Shown: positions 14,335 through 27,997 of the stretch, one piece after another | Position numbering within the stretch: position 1 is the first letter of the stretch | Layout of the letters: each line of letters starts with the position of its first letter | Assembly (NCBI GenBank): GCA_030562195.1 | Contig: JAUJPP010000005.1 | Location: forward strand, 1,302,001 to 1,366,000 | From: Nipponacmea schrenckii | Lineage: Eukaryota > Mollusca > Gastropoda > Lottiidae | DNA: 64,000 bases | Direction of reading: 5' to 3' | Notes under the pieces: model-generated | Seen by the model: only the letters and a program-made list of their open reading frames with translations | What the model was told of the DNA's origin: nothing | Databases searched by the model: none | Translations under genes and position numbers: made by a program

Positions 14335-14935
14335 TCTTTCTAAAGTAACAATTCTAATTCTTTCTAAAGTAACAATTCCAATTCTTTCTAAAGTAACAAT
14401 TCCAATTCTTTCTAAAGTAACAATTCCAATTCTTTCTAAAGTAACAATTCCAATTCTTTCTAAAGTAACAATTCCAATTCTTTCTAAAGTAACAATTCCA
14501 ATTCTTTCTAAACTAACAATTCCAATTCTTTCTAAACTAACAATTCCAATTCTTTCTAAACTAACAATTCCAATTCTTTCTAAACTAACAATTCCAATTC
14601 TTTCTAAACTAACAATTCCAATTCTTTCTAAACTAACAATTCCAAATCTTTCTAAACTAACAATTCCAATTCTTTCTAAACTAACAATTCCAATTCTTTC
14701 TAAACTACCAATTCAAATCTTTCTAAACTAACAATTCCAATTCTTTCTAAACTAACAATTCCAATTCTTTCTAAACTAACAATTCCAATTCTTTCTAAAC
14801 TAACAATTCCAATTCTTTCTAAACTAACAATTCCAATTCTTTCTAAACTAACAATTCCAATTCTTTCTGAAACTAACAATTCCAATTCTTTCTAAACTAA
14901 CAATTCCAATTCTTTCTAAACTAACAATTCTTTAC
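14335..14935. repeat. Minisatellite, 24-bp unit, about 25 copies
   Basis: Unit ttctttctaaactaacaatt plus ccaa. The first seven or so copies have taaagtaac where the rest have taaactaac, so one variant spread through two thirds of the array. Because 24 is a multiple of three, the minus strand shows a meaningless open frame (ERIGIVSL repeated). Confidence 0.95.
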
Positions 14936-15344
14936 AAATATCAAAAACTAAATTTTCTACAGCACAAAAAAAATGGATTAATGATTTTCTATTAAATTCG
15001 TGGTAGCTTTAATGATTTCAATAGTTCTTTTTTTGTCAAGTCACAATTTTCGGTACTGTCATTCTGCTGTTTTTATCAGGATTTTTCATGTCTTTGATTC
15101 CAAATTTCTTTGAAGTTCGGGTCTAATGGATTAAATATCTTTATCTTCCTGGAATCTCAAAGATACCGGTACCAAAGTCCTGATATTAATCTGGATTAAT
15201 CTGGGATAAAGAATATATAAACCATCAAACTAAACGAAATGGAGAATTACTTTCGTTTCCATGCTGCATGTATAGTGTTTATACAGTAACATACGTTCTC
15301 ATGTTCTACTGCTCTGCCTTATTATGGAAATAATGATTTTTTAA

Positions 15345-15645
15345 TTTTGCCTGTTCTAAAGAACAATTGCCTGTTCTAAAGAAAATTGCCTGTTCTAAAG
15401 AAAATTGCCTGGTCTAAAGACAATTGCCTGGTCTAAAGACAATTGCCTGGTCTAAAGACAATTGCCTGTTCTAAAGACAATTGCCTGTTCTAAAGACAAT
15501 TGCCTGTTCTAAAGATAATTGCCTGGTCTAAAGACAATTGCCTGTTCTAAAGACAATTGCCTGTTCTAAAGACAATTGCCTGGTCTAAAGACAATTGTCT
15601 GTTCTAAAGACACTTGCCTTTTCTAAAGTCAATTGCCTGTTCTTC
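15345..15645. repeat. Minisatellite, 19-bp unit, about 15 copies
   Basis: Unit ttctaaagacaattgcctg, with a gtctaaag variant in clusters. Confidence 0.95.
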
Positions 15646-15702
15646 ATAATTTTCTGATGGTACTGATGTATTTAAACTTTTACATACGAGATCATATCTG
15701 AC

Positions 15703-15842
15703 GATAATTAGGAGATATTTTAAAGGGGTGACCTCATGAACTTCCTTTTAATACGAAAATATCATAACCCTTTACATCATTCAACTGTGGTCAAATAATG
15801 GACTCCAAGTATGTTCGAGTCTGTTATTTCTTTAACGTAAGA
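15703..15842. repeat. Dispersed repeat family C, copy 1
   Basis: Shares gataattaggaga, ggggtgacctca, ccctttacatcattc and gtctgttattt with 45806-45955; the right part is also found at 31298-31410. About 140 bp, no clear termini. Confidence 0.6.
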
Positions 15843-16759
15843 GTGATGCGATAGTTCTGGATGTTTACATCTATCATTCGGGACCCTTCGCTTATAAGAT
15901 TTAATCTTTGTATGTAAGAATATATTCACTTACTCACTTGGTCTAACATAGTTACATCCCCTTGAAACACCTAATACCATTTCACGATTGAGAAAGTCAA
16001 GTCACCTCTGCAGGAAATACTAGCATTGTTTTGTCTTTCAATTCTGTTCGGACCACTGAACAAATACTTTCAGAACCATTTATAAAAATTGCGAACTGTC
16101 TGTGTCGTAAATTATTCTGTTTCATCGTTGCCAATTAAGCAGAAGATCAAAACTAGAACTCTTCTTTAAGGAGGTCAGAAAGTGTATATCAGATGCATTA
16201 CAGAGTTGTATGTAAAACAGGGTGGTTTGAAAAAAGTGCAGTGGTAAAATCCTATTTTTTGCTTGTAACCTAACTAATCAAAACAGATACATTAATTTTT
16301 ATGGACCACCTTTTTGAATAATAAGTGAAGCCATTTTGTTTTTAAAAAAGACAAGACATAGCTAGACAATATTTAAATATTTGATGATACATGTTATGCA
16401 TGAAGGAAAGAGAACATATTGCAGGCCTAAAGTCATTCATCCTAAAGATCTTCAGAGAGCTGTTTTGATACTTAATAAGATTCCATAGCAAAAAATCTGA
16501 GGTTTTACAGGTTCTGTTTTGATATTGATCTAAAACAGCGTATATACAGTTTAAAAAAACGCTCACTGGACAGCAGGGATCAATCTAAATGACCTCCATT
16601 GAAAGGAAATAGGTTGCAGAAAGAAAGAATAAATCAATAAGCCTCCACTGTATGGTCTGTTGTTGAAAGTTTGTAGCAAGTCAATTGTCTTCAAGTGTTT
16701 GATACAAACTGAGCCAGTATAACTTGAAACAAATTCAATAACTGACTTATTTCTGACTT

Positions 16760-17190
16760 AGGCTCTGGTTACACTGACTGGTAAAGGTTATGGTTTACTA
16801 ACTGATATAGGTTATGGTTACATTAACTGATATCGATTTGGTTACTTTAACTGATATAGGTTTGGTTACATTAATTGATGTATGTTTGGTTACATTAATT
16901 GATGTAGGTTTGGTTACATTAATTGATGTAGGTTTGGTTACATTAACTGATGTAGGTTTGGTTACATTAATTAATGTAGGTTTGGTTACACTTACTGATG
17001 TAGGTTATGGCTACATTAATTGATGTAGGTTTTGTTACATTAATTGATATAGGTTATGGTTACACAAACTGATGTAGGTTCTGGTTACACTAACTAATGT
17101 AGGTTCTGGTTATGCTAACTGATATAGGTTATAGTTACATTAACTGATGTATGTTTTGGTTACACTGGTTGATTTTGGGTCTAGTTACAC
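16760..17190. repeat. Minisatellite, 24-bp unit, about 17 copies
   Basis: Unit ggtttggttacattaactga plus tgta; the edges are degenerate. The plus-strand open frame (LVTLTDVG repeated) is a by-product of the 24-bp period. Confidence 0.9.
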
Positions 17191-18020
17191 TATCATAAAA
17201 ATTAATAACCGACTTATTTCTGACTTTGGCTCTGGTTAGAATAGTTGATTAAACAATCATAAAATTGAGGTAAACTTATTTTTTACTTTGGCAATTTTCA
17301 TAACCCAATAACTTTAGCATATATTTGGTTACACTGTTTGCTGAGGTTACTGTTTATGGCTGGCATTATGGTTATATCAAAAATGATTATGCAGAATTTT
17401 TTTTCTCCAAAAACAGAGGGTAGGTAGGCCTATATATATACACCAACAAAAACAGTAGTAGCTTTAAAAAGATTTAGTGGACTAGTCTCTTTAACCTCAT
17501 TTTTATTATTGATTTGTAAGCAGCAGTAGAAAAATGCAATTGGACTGGTCTAACTGACCATAACACATATTGATTTCTAGAAACTACAGAACAGCAGAAA
17601 TCCACTTTCTTCCAATCTACACGTCTGGCAGAAAAACTAGTCAGGCAGACGACAAAATAATTTTTCCCACTCAAATAATCAATAAGTCAGTCAGCAGAAA
17701 AAATGTAGTTCTGCAGAGAATATTGACCGTTTTTGCCATTGGCTATTTTTAGGTCTGACCATTGTTCTATATCAACCAATATTTTATCTAACCTAAACGA
17801 GTCGGTTTTATGCGAAAAATATGGGGCAGTATTTATGACAGCAAAACCTGTTACTTTACAATTTCCATTGTTTAGTATTTTTAAGTTTTACAAATTAAGT
17901 TTACAAATCTTTTTAAAAACAACAACTGAATCAATTGCCTTTGAGATTGGTATTTTACAAAAATTCATAAATATATCATTTACTGAAAATTACTTTTTTT
18001 TAAACTTTTATACGTTTTAC

Positions 18021-18365
18021 AGGGATAATGTGTCTTAGAATGAACATAAAATTTGAAAATTTTAAACTTGGTCAATAAGAGCTCTATTCATCAGTAAATA
18101 TACCTGCTGTCATAAATAACATAAAAAATAAAAAAATATCCAAAACACTAAGTAATTATCCATAAAGATGTATTTGATTATTGAAAAAACTTAATAAGTG
18201 GATTAACTGTTTTACAATAATGACTTAGTTTTGTGAGTTTTCCAGATTTTAAGAAATTCTGTTACTTTATGACACCAGGTAAGTTTACTGATGAATATAT
18301 ACTCATATTGACCATTCTTGAGAACTAAAATTTTATGTTCATTCTAAGACACAGTATCACTTTAA
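18021..18365 (-). mobile_element. TTAA-flanked MITE, copy 2
   Basis: Starts agggataatgtgtcttagaa and ends ctaagacacagtatcacttt followed by AA. Same internal sequence as copy 1 in reverse orientation. The left TTAA is mutated to TTAC. Confidence 0.75.
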
Positions 18366-18957
18366 ATATCATGAGTATTTATAAGGTATATGGACACATA
18401 AAATATCTTACCGTTACAACACTTCCAATTAGTAAAATGATTCAATATTACACGATAGCACTAGGGTATATCAGACCAGGGTATATCATATCACGCTGCA
18501 ACATATCGCATGACTTAAGGCTGTTGCTGCATAACAACCCCAGAAAAAATATATATATATATTACCAAAACCTGCACAACAATTTTTTAATATGCATTGA
18601 ACGTGAACGCATTGAATTTAAAAACTTACACAGATCGTAATAAAGTGAAAATTTTTGATTTCAAAAAACAAATATATATATTTACCATGGTGACTCGGAT
18701 GATAACAAAAATTAAAGAACAGCACTGTAACTACAAACAGGTACATACTGAACTTGACAAAAATTAAACAACATCACTGTAACTACAAACAGGTTCATAC
18801 TGAACTTGACAAAAATAAAATTGTGTTTAATATTTAAGATTTGATATTTAACATTATCTAACAGTGGTCGGTCTACTGAAAATGTTGCAATACAAAAACT
18901 GAAATGACACCCTTAGAAACTAGAGCGTCTATTCTTTAGTCCTGGCATCTGGTAAGT

Positions 18958-19952
18958 TTAACTCTTCAAACGCCACGGGCGCAGATATGCGACACGAGTT
19001 GTGTTCTTACTAAAATCCTATTTACGAACAAACTTCCGATCTCACCATTAGAGAACTGAAGGTCAAGGCTATCTATAGATGTAAACAAAGCCACATGGTT
19101 GTTCTGGAAAAATTAGAGAAATTTTCGTTTGAAAATGACCAAAATTCAAACGTATTCTACAGTTGACATCGCGTATATTGTTCAGTACAGTGATGGAATA
19201 ATGGCATATAGTGTTTTCAGTGAAGATTTTGATTTTGAAATCGATTTCGGAGGATGGTTTAGCGCTAAATTCGACACAACAAATAACGAAAAAAGCCCCG
19301 GTCTGGACCACCGTTGACGAGAATCGTCCCTCCGGTTTCACACCTGTCCCGATTTCAAAATTCTAATCAAGGTAGGCTTGCCGATAAATATTGCATTTCA
19401 AAGGTTATTTTTTCTGTGAAAATACTGTAAAATGACATAAATATAATGGATAGGCCTAGTCTACTGCAAAATACTAATGAATGGGGGTCTAATTGTTTTT
19501 GTTCTTCCCCTATGAAATTTTACTTTGAATTTACTTTTTTTTTGTATTACAATCTACCTCTTTACCTGAATTTCATACCTGTAGGCCTGTCATTTCATTT
19601 TTGGAATTGTTTGGAAAATATGGGCTTATGTTTGTGTTTTATTAAAAACAACATTTACAATAAATAGAAAGAAATTTAAAGCCTAAATCTGAAACAAATA
19701 TTGCATTTAGTAACTATTGTCAGGTATCCAGGTAATTCTGGTGGTAAATAATGCACGTAAAATTTTTTTTTACAATAATCTTAAAATTCATCCATTTTGT
19801 GACAACTTTCATATCAGGTAATTTATTCTATCTTGAAAAGTTTTGAAGTTATAGCCATTCAAAGACAACATATATTTTTTGCTGCAATGTTAAAAAACAA
19901 TTTGGCCTGTACAACTAGTTCATTATAAACGACCTGGCGTTTGAAGAGTTAA
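18958..19952. mobile_element. Non-autonomous DNA element, about 1 kb, TTAA-flanked
   Basis: Left end TTAACTCTTCAAACGCCA (18958) and right end TGGCGTTTGAAGAGTTAA (19935-19952) are exact inverted repeats, each bounded by TTAA. The interior is more GC-rich near the left end and has only short open frames (62-90 aa) without motifs. No transposase remains. It may be a piggyBac-like derivative. Confidence 0.6.
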
Positions 19953-20504
19953 CAGATGATTATATACTATATTATTGACCAGGTTTACGAACCTATACAC
20001 CTATTTCTTTAGGAATGTTTATCATTTATAATTGACTACAATTTAAACCAACAAAAAGAGATTGGATGATTAGAAATAGAGATAATTTTGAAAAGTTACT
20101 GTTCAACACAAAGCAATTTGGACCTTAACCAATGATTGCTCCTTTACACTTATTTTTTATTTATCCACGTTCCAGAAGCAGGTTTTGAAAATATTTTCTG
20201 ATCTTTTTTAAGTCTGCACTTGCTGCAATATTTGCTAGAATTGACCTCCTTCGGCTTGAAGATCAGTAGGGAAAATCCTGTATTGATAATGACCAGACCA
20301 GCGGTCAAGCTAACTGGACGTTGGTCAATAAAATAGATAACTTTACACATTTACTCCGTTCAGCAGGTGAAAAAATAAACAAGTTGAAGACCTGTACAAA
20401 TCCACATGATTTGGCCATTTTGAAAAAAATAAATTCTTTTTCTTTAACAATTTCTTTGGACATAACTGAACTTATCAAAGTTTATGACAAACACATACAT
20501 TTTC

Positions 20505-20765
20505 ACATTGCAGATCCTGATTCACATTGCAGATCATGATTCACATTGCAGATCATGATTCACATTGCAGATCATGATTCACATTGCAGATCATGATTTA
20601 CATTGCAGATCATGATTCACATTGTACGCCAGGATTCATATTGAAGACCAAGATTCACATTGCAGATCATGATATACATTGATATATTTACATTGCAGAT
20701 CATGATTTACATTGCAGATCATGATGTATATTGCAGATCATGATTCACATTGCAGCTCTTGATTT
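20505..20765. repeat. Minisatellite, 19-bp unit, about 13 copies
   Basis: Unit attcacattgcagatcatg, degenerate in the middle (tgtacgcca, ttgaagacca). Confidence 0.95.
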
Positions 20766-21018
20766 ACAATATATATACCTGGAGAGGGCAATATCAAGTA
20801 TGCACTATGAAAGAAGGCAATCAGAAGTATATTATATCAGCAATCAATAGTGTTAATTCTACACCTTGTTATGAAATCCTACACAATTTAAATTATATAA
20901 CAATATTCACACAGATTGTACTCAAAGGTCAAGGGGTCAAAGTTTATTAATAATTAAAGCAATAATTTGAACCAAAATGAAAATATAGGAAATATAAGGA
21001 CTTGCAGCATTAGGGTTG

Positions 21019-21356
21019 AAGTGATACTGTGTCTTAGAATGAACATAAAATTTTAGTTCTCAAGAATGGTCAATATGAGTAGGCCTATATATTCATCAGT
21101 GAACTTACTTGGTGTCATAAAGTAACAGAATCCCTTAAAATATTGAAAACTTGTAAAACTAAGTCATTTATAAAAGACACTTAATCAATGTCAATAATCA
21201 AATGCATCTTTATGGATAATTACTAATTTTTTTGTATATTTATTTATTTATGTTATTTATGGCAGCAGGTATATTTACTGATGAATATATACTCTTATTA
21301 GCCAAGTTTAAAATTTCAAAATTTTATGTACATTTTAAGACGCAGTATCCCTTTAA
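21019..21356 (+). mobile_element. TTAA-flanked MITE, copy 3
   Basis: Starts gaagtgatactgtgtcttag and ends aagacgcagtatccctttaa. Same internal sequence and orientation as copy 1. Confidence 0.75.
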
Positions 21357-21892
21357 CTGTTATCTGGATTTGAAAAAGAAAACTGATCCACTAGCACTTA
21401 TTCTAACCTTTTATTTTTTAAATATGATTCTATCAAGTAATTTTAGACCTTTATTTAAATCAGAATTCAGAAAACACAAGGTGGCTCAGCAATGTTCCGC
21501 GTCCTAAATATTTGGATTTTTGAAACTGCAAGATGTGAGACAAAAAAACTGGTGACATAAAAAAAATCTGGAGAATTATTTGATCCGCAACTTTTAAAAG
21601 AAAAATAGATCTTACCCCTAGATGACAGACTGGACGATAATAAATTTAAACAGCTTAGTATCATTGAAATGTTTAAAATTCTAAATAAAAGTCTGGATAA
21701 CAGAGGACAAAAATTGAAAATCCGGGCTCGACGTTCGCAGCACGTAGATATCATAAATATTCATCAGATAAGTATTTGATATCGTTGGAAAAAGACTGGA
21801 CGACAAAATAAAAATCCGGGGGACATTATTGAAGCAGGAATTAAAATATCAGACGCCATCGTCGGGTGAAATAAACATAAAGTAGTACTTAC

Positions 21893-22160
21893 CTGAGTGT
21901 ATCACATAATTTGAGGTATGAGGTTTCCAATAGTTATAATAATCGTTGTCGTGACAACAGGCCATGGTCATAACCACAGTCCTGTTGTCAAGGAGGACGA
22001 GATTTTCGTCCCTCTGGTTGCTAGGTAGATGTCTTAAAACCAATGAGAAACTGGCAATTTCTACTTGAGGTAGACGAAAATCCATACTTTTGTCTACAAG
22101 AGAGAAAAAATATCTTGGAGAGTCATTAAAATTTCCAGACAGTAAAAAACAAGCTGACAT
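21893..22160 (-). other. Possible isolated exon with strong 5' splice site
   Basis: An open frame on the minus strand ends at a consensus donor (CTCAG|gtaagt, exon end 21893). The translated end is YWKPHTSNYVIHS. I found no partner exon downstream on this strand and no known motif, so it may be a 5'UTR/first exon, a non-coding exon or chance. Confidence 0.2.
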
Positions 22161-22329
22161 TTATACAATAAATAATTTTACTAGACCGGTCTTTCCAGCG
22201 TTTCCCAATACCAACCATAACACATAGGTTTTTTAACGTTAGAGGCTAAGTACGTCTGCTCGATTCAGATCAGAAACCCCTCTCGCGTAATTGATTGAAA
22301 CATTTTGCAGGATGCATCTTATGAATCCA

Positions 22330-23100
22330 AGATTGGAATTAGATGCATTTGCATTTGCTAGGAAAAATATATAGCAGAATTGGTTCCAAGATGTACATGC
22401 AAGAGCAGTTCCAAAAATGATAATTGATTGGAATCTTTGATAAGCTTAGTTAGTATGTCTGATGGTTTTGATGGGAATCATTCTAGTAGAATTGGTACCA
22501 AGATGTACATGCAAGAAGCAGTTCCAAAAATGATAATTGATTAGAATCTTTGATAAGGTCAGTAAGTATGTCTGATGGTTTTGATGGGAATCATTCTAGT
22601 AGGATTGGTACCAAGATGTACATGCAAGAAGCAGTTCCAAAAATGATAATTGATTAGAATCTTTGATAAGCTTAGTTAGTATGTCTGATGGTTTTGATGG
22701 GAATAATTTCTAGCAGAATTGGCTCCAAGATGTACATGCAAGAAGCAGTTCCAAAAATGATAATTGATTAGAATCTTTGATAAGCTTAGTAAGTATGTCT
22801 GATGGTTTTGATGGGAATCATTCTAGTAGAATTGGTACCAAGATGTACATGCAAGAAGCAGTTCCAAAAATGATAATTGATTAGAATCTTTGATAAGCTT
22901 AGTTAGTATGTCTGATGGTTTTGATGGGAATCATTCTAGTAGAATTGGTACCAAGATGTACATGCAAGAAGCAGTTCCAAAAATGATAATTGATTAGAAT
23001 CTTTGATAAGCTTAGTAAGTATGTCTGATGGTTTTGATAGGAATCATTTGTCATAGAATTGGTACCAAGATGTACATGCAAGAAGCAGTTCCAAAAATGA
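22330..23100. repeat. Tandem repeat, unit about 117 bp, 6-7 copies
   Basis: Each unit contains ggtaccaagatgtacatgca, ccaaaaatgataattgatta and gtatgtctgatggttttgat. Copies are highly similar; the array ends abruptly inside a unit at 23100. Confidence 0.95.
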
Positions 23101-23250
23101 AAGTTGGAGGTAACTCAAAATATCTGTTCCTTAAGCTACACAATAGATTGAAAGCAAAATAATGATATTGTAATAAATTTTGAGAAAGGCTATCTTATTA
23201 AAATATTTATAAGGAACTGTCTAATAGTTTTCATGTTTCAAAAAATGGTT

Positions 23251-23601
23251 TTAAAGGGATAATACGTCTTAGAATGAACCTAAACTTTTAAAATTTTAAA
23301 CTTGACCAATAAGAGATTTATTCATCAGTAAATATACCTGCTGCCATAATAACATAAAAAATATAAATAAATATCCGAAAAACTAAATAATTATCCATAA
23401 AGATGTATTTAATTATTGAAAAATGCTTAATAAATTGATTAAGCGTTTTTCAAAATTGACTTGGTTTTGTGAGTTTCAAGATTTTACAGAGATTCTGTTA
23501 CTTTATGACACCAGGTAAGGTCACTGATGAATATATACTCATATTGACCATTCTTGAGAACTAAAATTTGATGTTCATTCTAAGACGTCGTATCACTTTA
23601 A
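23251..23601 (-). mobile_element. TTAA-flanked MITE, copy 4
   Basis: TTAAAGGGATAATACGTCTT at the left, aagacgtcgtatcactttaa at the right, both with intact TTAA; reverse orientation to copy 1. Confidence 0.8.
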
Positions 23602-23889
23602 TATATTAAATTTACTAAAAATCTTAAGTTCTATATGATTGGAGAAGAGTTTATTTCAGTTTGGAATCTGCGGCGTATATTTGACCTTCAGGTGAACATA
23701 TTCCTGGTTAAATAAGATCTATATTGTTCAAAAGTGCATGAAAAGTAATATTCATATCATTAACTTCCATGCTTATATTATTCATAGACAAGCTGTTGCA
23801 GGCCAAGTTGTGGAGAATTTTGGTTTACAAGTTACATGTGAATTGAATGGATGAATAACTATTTAATGATGGTGTAGAAAGCAAAAAAT

Positions 23890-24256
23890 AAATGAAATGA
23901 ATTGGAGTTTTACATCCTACTCTTCTGCACCTAATGATAGGCTAATGAAGATGGGAAACACCATGCAGTGTGCAATGAGGGAAATTTTGCCAGGACATTG
24001 GCATAAGCCTACTCTTTTAGTGAATCAACTGTTGAGAGATCTCTAACGTGCACAGCCTTAAGAACATGGGGCCTCGGTTTATTGTCTCATTCGAACGACT
24101 AGACGCTTTTTCCACATCAGTCCCTCAAACCTGCATCACTGACAAGGGGAAACCGGGCTGAAAAATCTGAAAATCATCTCGAACTTTGCCCGGATTGAAC
24201 CTTGGACTCTCAGGTTACAGAGCAAGCATCTAACTCACTGAGCCACCGTGGCTCCC
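23890..24256 (-). mobile_element. tRNA-derived SINE, near full length
   Basis: On the minus strand the element begins GGGAGCCACGGTGGCTCAGT (tRNA-like head with A-box TGGCTCAGTG) and has a B-box GGTTCAATCC. It ends with ggacgtaaaactccatt-like tail and short ATTTC repeats. About 367 bp. It is the longest of at least nine related copies here. Confidence 0.85.
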
Positions 24257-26317
24257 TCATGGCAAATAGGATCAGTAATAAATCTAATTCAACATAATTG
24301 TTAGTTAAGTTCGGCAGCCATGATCAGTTTCAATCTCTGCAGCCATACACAACTGGTAAAAAACAACTATATTTATAAAGTTTACTTAGGGCAGGCCTAC
24401 CACTCGAACCAAAATCAAATATTATTTTTTGTTTGGCCTCAAAATCAATTGATAAGCCAATATTGCTATAACACAGTAAAACATGAACAATGCAGTCATT
24501 CTTAAACACAATATCACATTTCATGAATGACTTTTAAAAACAGGTTTCAACGCTTGAGGTTCACACACAATCGCATCTAATATATTTTGTCATAATCAAT
24601 TAGGGAAGTCAATTAGTAACTACACATGATATTCCATGATCTTAAGAAAATCTTTTATAAATCAGGTTCAAGCAATTTTAATTTAAAAAATTCATTAAAC
24701 GAATAAATTTTAAGTGAAGTCACAAGTGGATGAAGCCATTTTGAATGTGACAGAAGCGACTGTTTCATTGACAACTATTCCTGCCAAAAACTCAATACCA
24801 TCAAGTGCTATTTATAAGAGTCATATCATATTTTGGCTGTTATAGTCATCAAATTTTAATTAATTTCTAAGTTACATCATACTTATAGTTAATACATAAT
24901 AAATGTACTACACACTAATAAGTGTCTTTATTATGGACTAAAGTGTTGTATACAATAGCCTAGGGCACAAGTTACCACTTAGAGCAGATAAAACCCTAAA
25001 ATTAAATGGAGTTTTACATCCTTGATCATATGGGATGATGAAAAAATGGGCAAATTTTATCCAAAATTTCAAAATTGGATTGTGTTTTATGACATCTGAT
25101 ATTAACTTTAATAATAATTTCTGAAAAAATATAAACTTAGTAAATAATACAAATATACAATATCAAATTATTGGGCCCTGAGTCCTCGACCAGTGTTTCT
25201 GTGATATATGTATCTTTATCAATTAATCTCTTTTTACAGAATTGATATTTGGCCAAAATAAATGAAGATTCTTGCATTATTCAAAAAAAATTCAAAAAAA
25301 TTAAAATAAAAGAATTAATCAACCATATTATATAATGACCATCAACACAATTTTTCTTAAATAAAAAAGTACTGGAAAAAAGTTATAAAACCTACTAAAA
25401 CATGATATAAGTACTAATACTAATACAGACTAATACTAACATTCTTGAATTTAAAAAAAATGGCCAATCCCATAGTTAACTACAGCGTACTATATAGTAG
25501 ATAAGTAAAAACAGCGGTCGTGCATGGCCTATTCTAAATTCTCTGCATACATAATATTAGGTCAAGCGGGCGTATATATATAAAAAAAATAACGGCATAT
25601 TCAAGTGTGCGTTATTGACGATAATACACAGTTGAAACGTGGAATAAGACCGTTATAACGTTATAGCGTGTATATTATTCGATTTAATAACGTACACGTT
25701 ATAAGTACAGTGAATAAAAAAAGCCCTGCATAACATTGCATTAGTACATATATATGAGTAGTGGCTTGTCCACCATTATGGGTCAAACCATCAAACGATT
25801 TGCCTTTGCTTTTCAATGGCAAAAACAGCGTATTTCTCATATATAGTTTATCTACATCTACTGAAATTTCTATTGTAGTTATATACATGTTTTAAAAAAC
25901 TTAAAAAATCGTCTCCTACCTTTGAAAATGCCATCTTTTGCTAATATTGCCCAATGTTAAATAACAAGCATACACCATTGGCCAAGTTGGGCCATAATTT
26001 TTACCGTATGCACTGTTTCTCACAAATGTACATATAGGACGAGTCCATTGTAATGGGGGAGAAAAATCTTCGTTGCACTCCACTGCAGTACGTTAGGCCA
26101 TGGTAAAAAATTCCCTGTTTTATAATGAAGCTATTTATTTTAATGAATATTATGAACTTATGAGTCCAAACACGTTTTTTTCTGCAATGGAGTTTTTATT
26201 GAGTTCTAACCTTACTTTAAATGTGATATCATTAATCGGTACATTTAACAGTCGTGCCGTTGATTTTGTCCATTGTTGCAAGCACGTTGTTAATATGTTG
26301 TATTTTTGAAGGGTTTA
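24257..26317. other. AT-rich spacer, no gene seen
   Basis: Contains a short SINE tail fragment near 25005-25025 (atggagttttacatcc). Otherwise only chance open frames. Confidence 0.45.
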
Positions 26318-26656
26318 TTAAAGAGATACTGCGTCTTAGCATGAACATCAAATTTTAGTTCTCAAGAATGGTCAATATGAGTATATAGTCATCAGTGAAC
26401 TTACCTGGTGTCATAAAATAACAGAATCCCTTAAAATCTGGAAAACTCGCAAAACTAAGTCATTTTTAAAAAACGCTTAATCAATTTTTTATTTTTTTTT
26501 TAATAATCAAATGCATCTTTATGGATAATTACTAAGTTTTTTTTCTATATTATTTATTTTTTTATGTTATTTATGACAGCAGGTATATTTACTGATGAAT
26601 ATATATATAAACTCTCATTATCCAATTTTTAAATTCTAAGACACAGTATCTCTATA
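26318..26656 (+). mobile_element. TTAA-flanked MITE, copy 5
   Basis: TTAAAGAGATACTGCGTCTT at the left; right end aagacacagtatctcta is diverged and has lost TTAA. An ata microsatellite sits near the right end. Confidence 0.75.
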
Positions 26657-27431
26657 AAATGCACTGAAATGGGTCATGAATAGGGTTAAGTTAAATCGGA
26701 GTTACTTCATTCAAATTAATTCTACTGCGATTCATAATGACATATCACATATTATGTTTTTTTGTCAAATGTATTAAATAGTTGCAATGCTAGGTCGATG
26801 GTCGTCGTAATGCTCGAGGAACAATAAAATATATTATCTGTATATCTTGTATTTTTATGTATACTATTGTATATTATTACTTGTATAATTATTGTATTTC
26901 AAAAGTTTATGGCGACATCGATATGTAATCTAACGGTACATTTTGAATTGAAATCCAAGTTTTAAAAATTCTGACTCAAAATTTGAATTTAAATAGTAAC
27001 GTTGTGAATACGTTTTCCTTCAAGAGAAAGATTCTCTGTTATTTTAATTGACCATTGTGGCTAATTATAAAGATTCTTGAAATTTATTGATCAAAGCAAA
27101 TGAATTGGTCATTTGCTGGTTAAATACGGTCCAGGATAAATCTTCTAAATGCCCTACAAAATATTACAGTGAGTAAAGACTTGTAAACTATCTGACTCGT
27201 CCGTAGCAGCTTGTTTGAATTTCCTGCAATCTATGCCCCATTTTATTTTATGACTCTCGATTTTCAATCCCCCTTTCTACCTGATTAGGAGTTCCCCATT
27301 CGGGGGTCAAATAGCCGTGCCCTTTTTTTTATATAAAACTATTCTTGCAGATTTTTTTTATTATTTTCAGATTTATGAAATATTGAGATAACTACTGTAT
27401 ACAGCTACTTCAAAAGGGTATGTATGTTCAA

Positions 27432-27705
27432 CTCCGTCGTCAGGGTGGGGACAACAGGGGATGGGCCCTGGCTCTTGAGAGTTGCGCCCCAAAAATCGTG
27501 CTCTCTCAAAACCTTCTTCACTTAGCAGAGATTGATTAATTTACAAACATAGTTATTCTTCATTACACGAAACAGGATTATTACAGCCGAGCCGTCAGGG
27601 TGGGGTCTACTGGGGCTGGGTCCCAGCTAGTAAGTATTTAGCCCCACCAATTGTCCTCTCTCAAAACCTTCAGCTAGCAGAGATTGATTAATTTACAAAA
27701 ACTAG
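27432..27705. repeat. Two-copy tandem duplication, about 160 bp, GC-richer
   Basis: gtcagggtggg ... ctctctcaaaaccttc ... agcagagattgattaattta occurs at about 27439-27545 and 27595-27700. The copies have diverged. Confidence 0.8.
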
Positions 27706-27997
27706 AAATATGAATATTTTGATTGTGACTTTGGTGCCCCGGATTCGTCAGAAATACATTCTCTGGGCTAGTTTTCAAAATTTCCTGGGGGAGGGGGAGG
27801 AGGGGGATTGGGCTGTGTATGATGAGGTAGAGATCGTAGTATTGGGTGTTATAGAAGATACTCTCCTATGGAAGCACTGGCCAAGGTCACAAGAAGAGAA
27901 CATACATTTTCCTTCACATTTCTGTTATTAGTCATAAGGTTTGACTTAAGATCATCTGGATCCTTATAATCCAAGTCATAGAAATATCATGTGGAAA

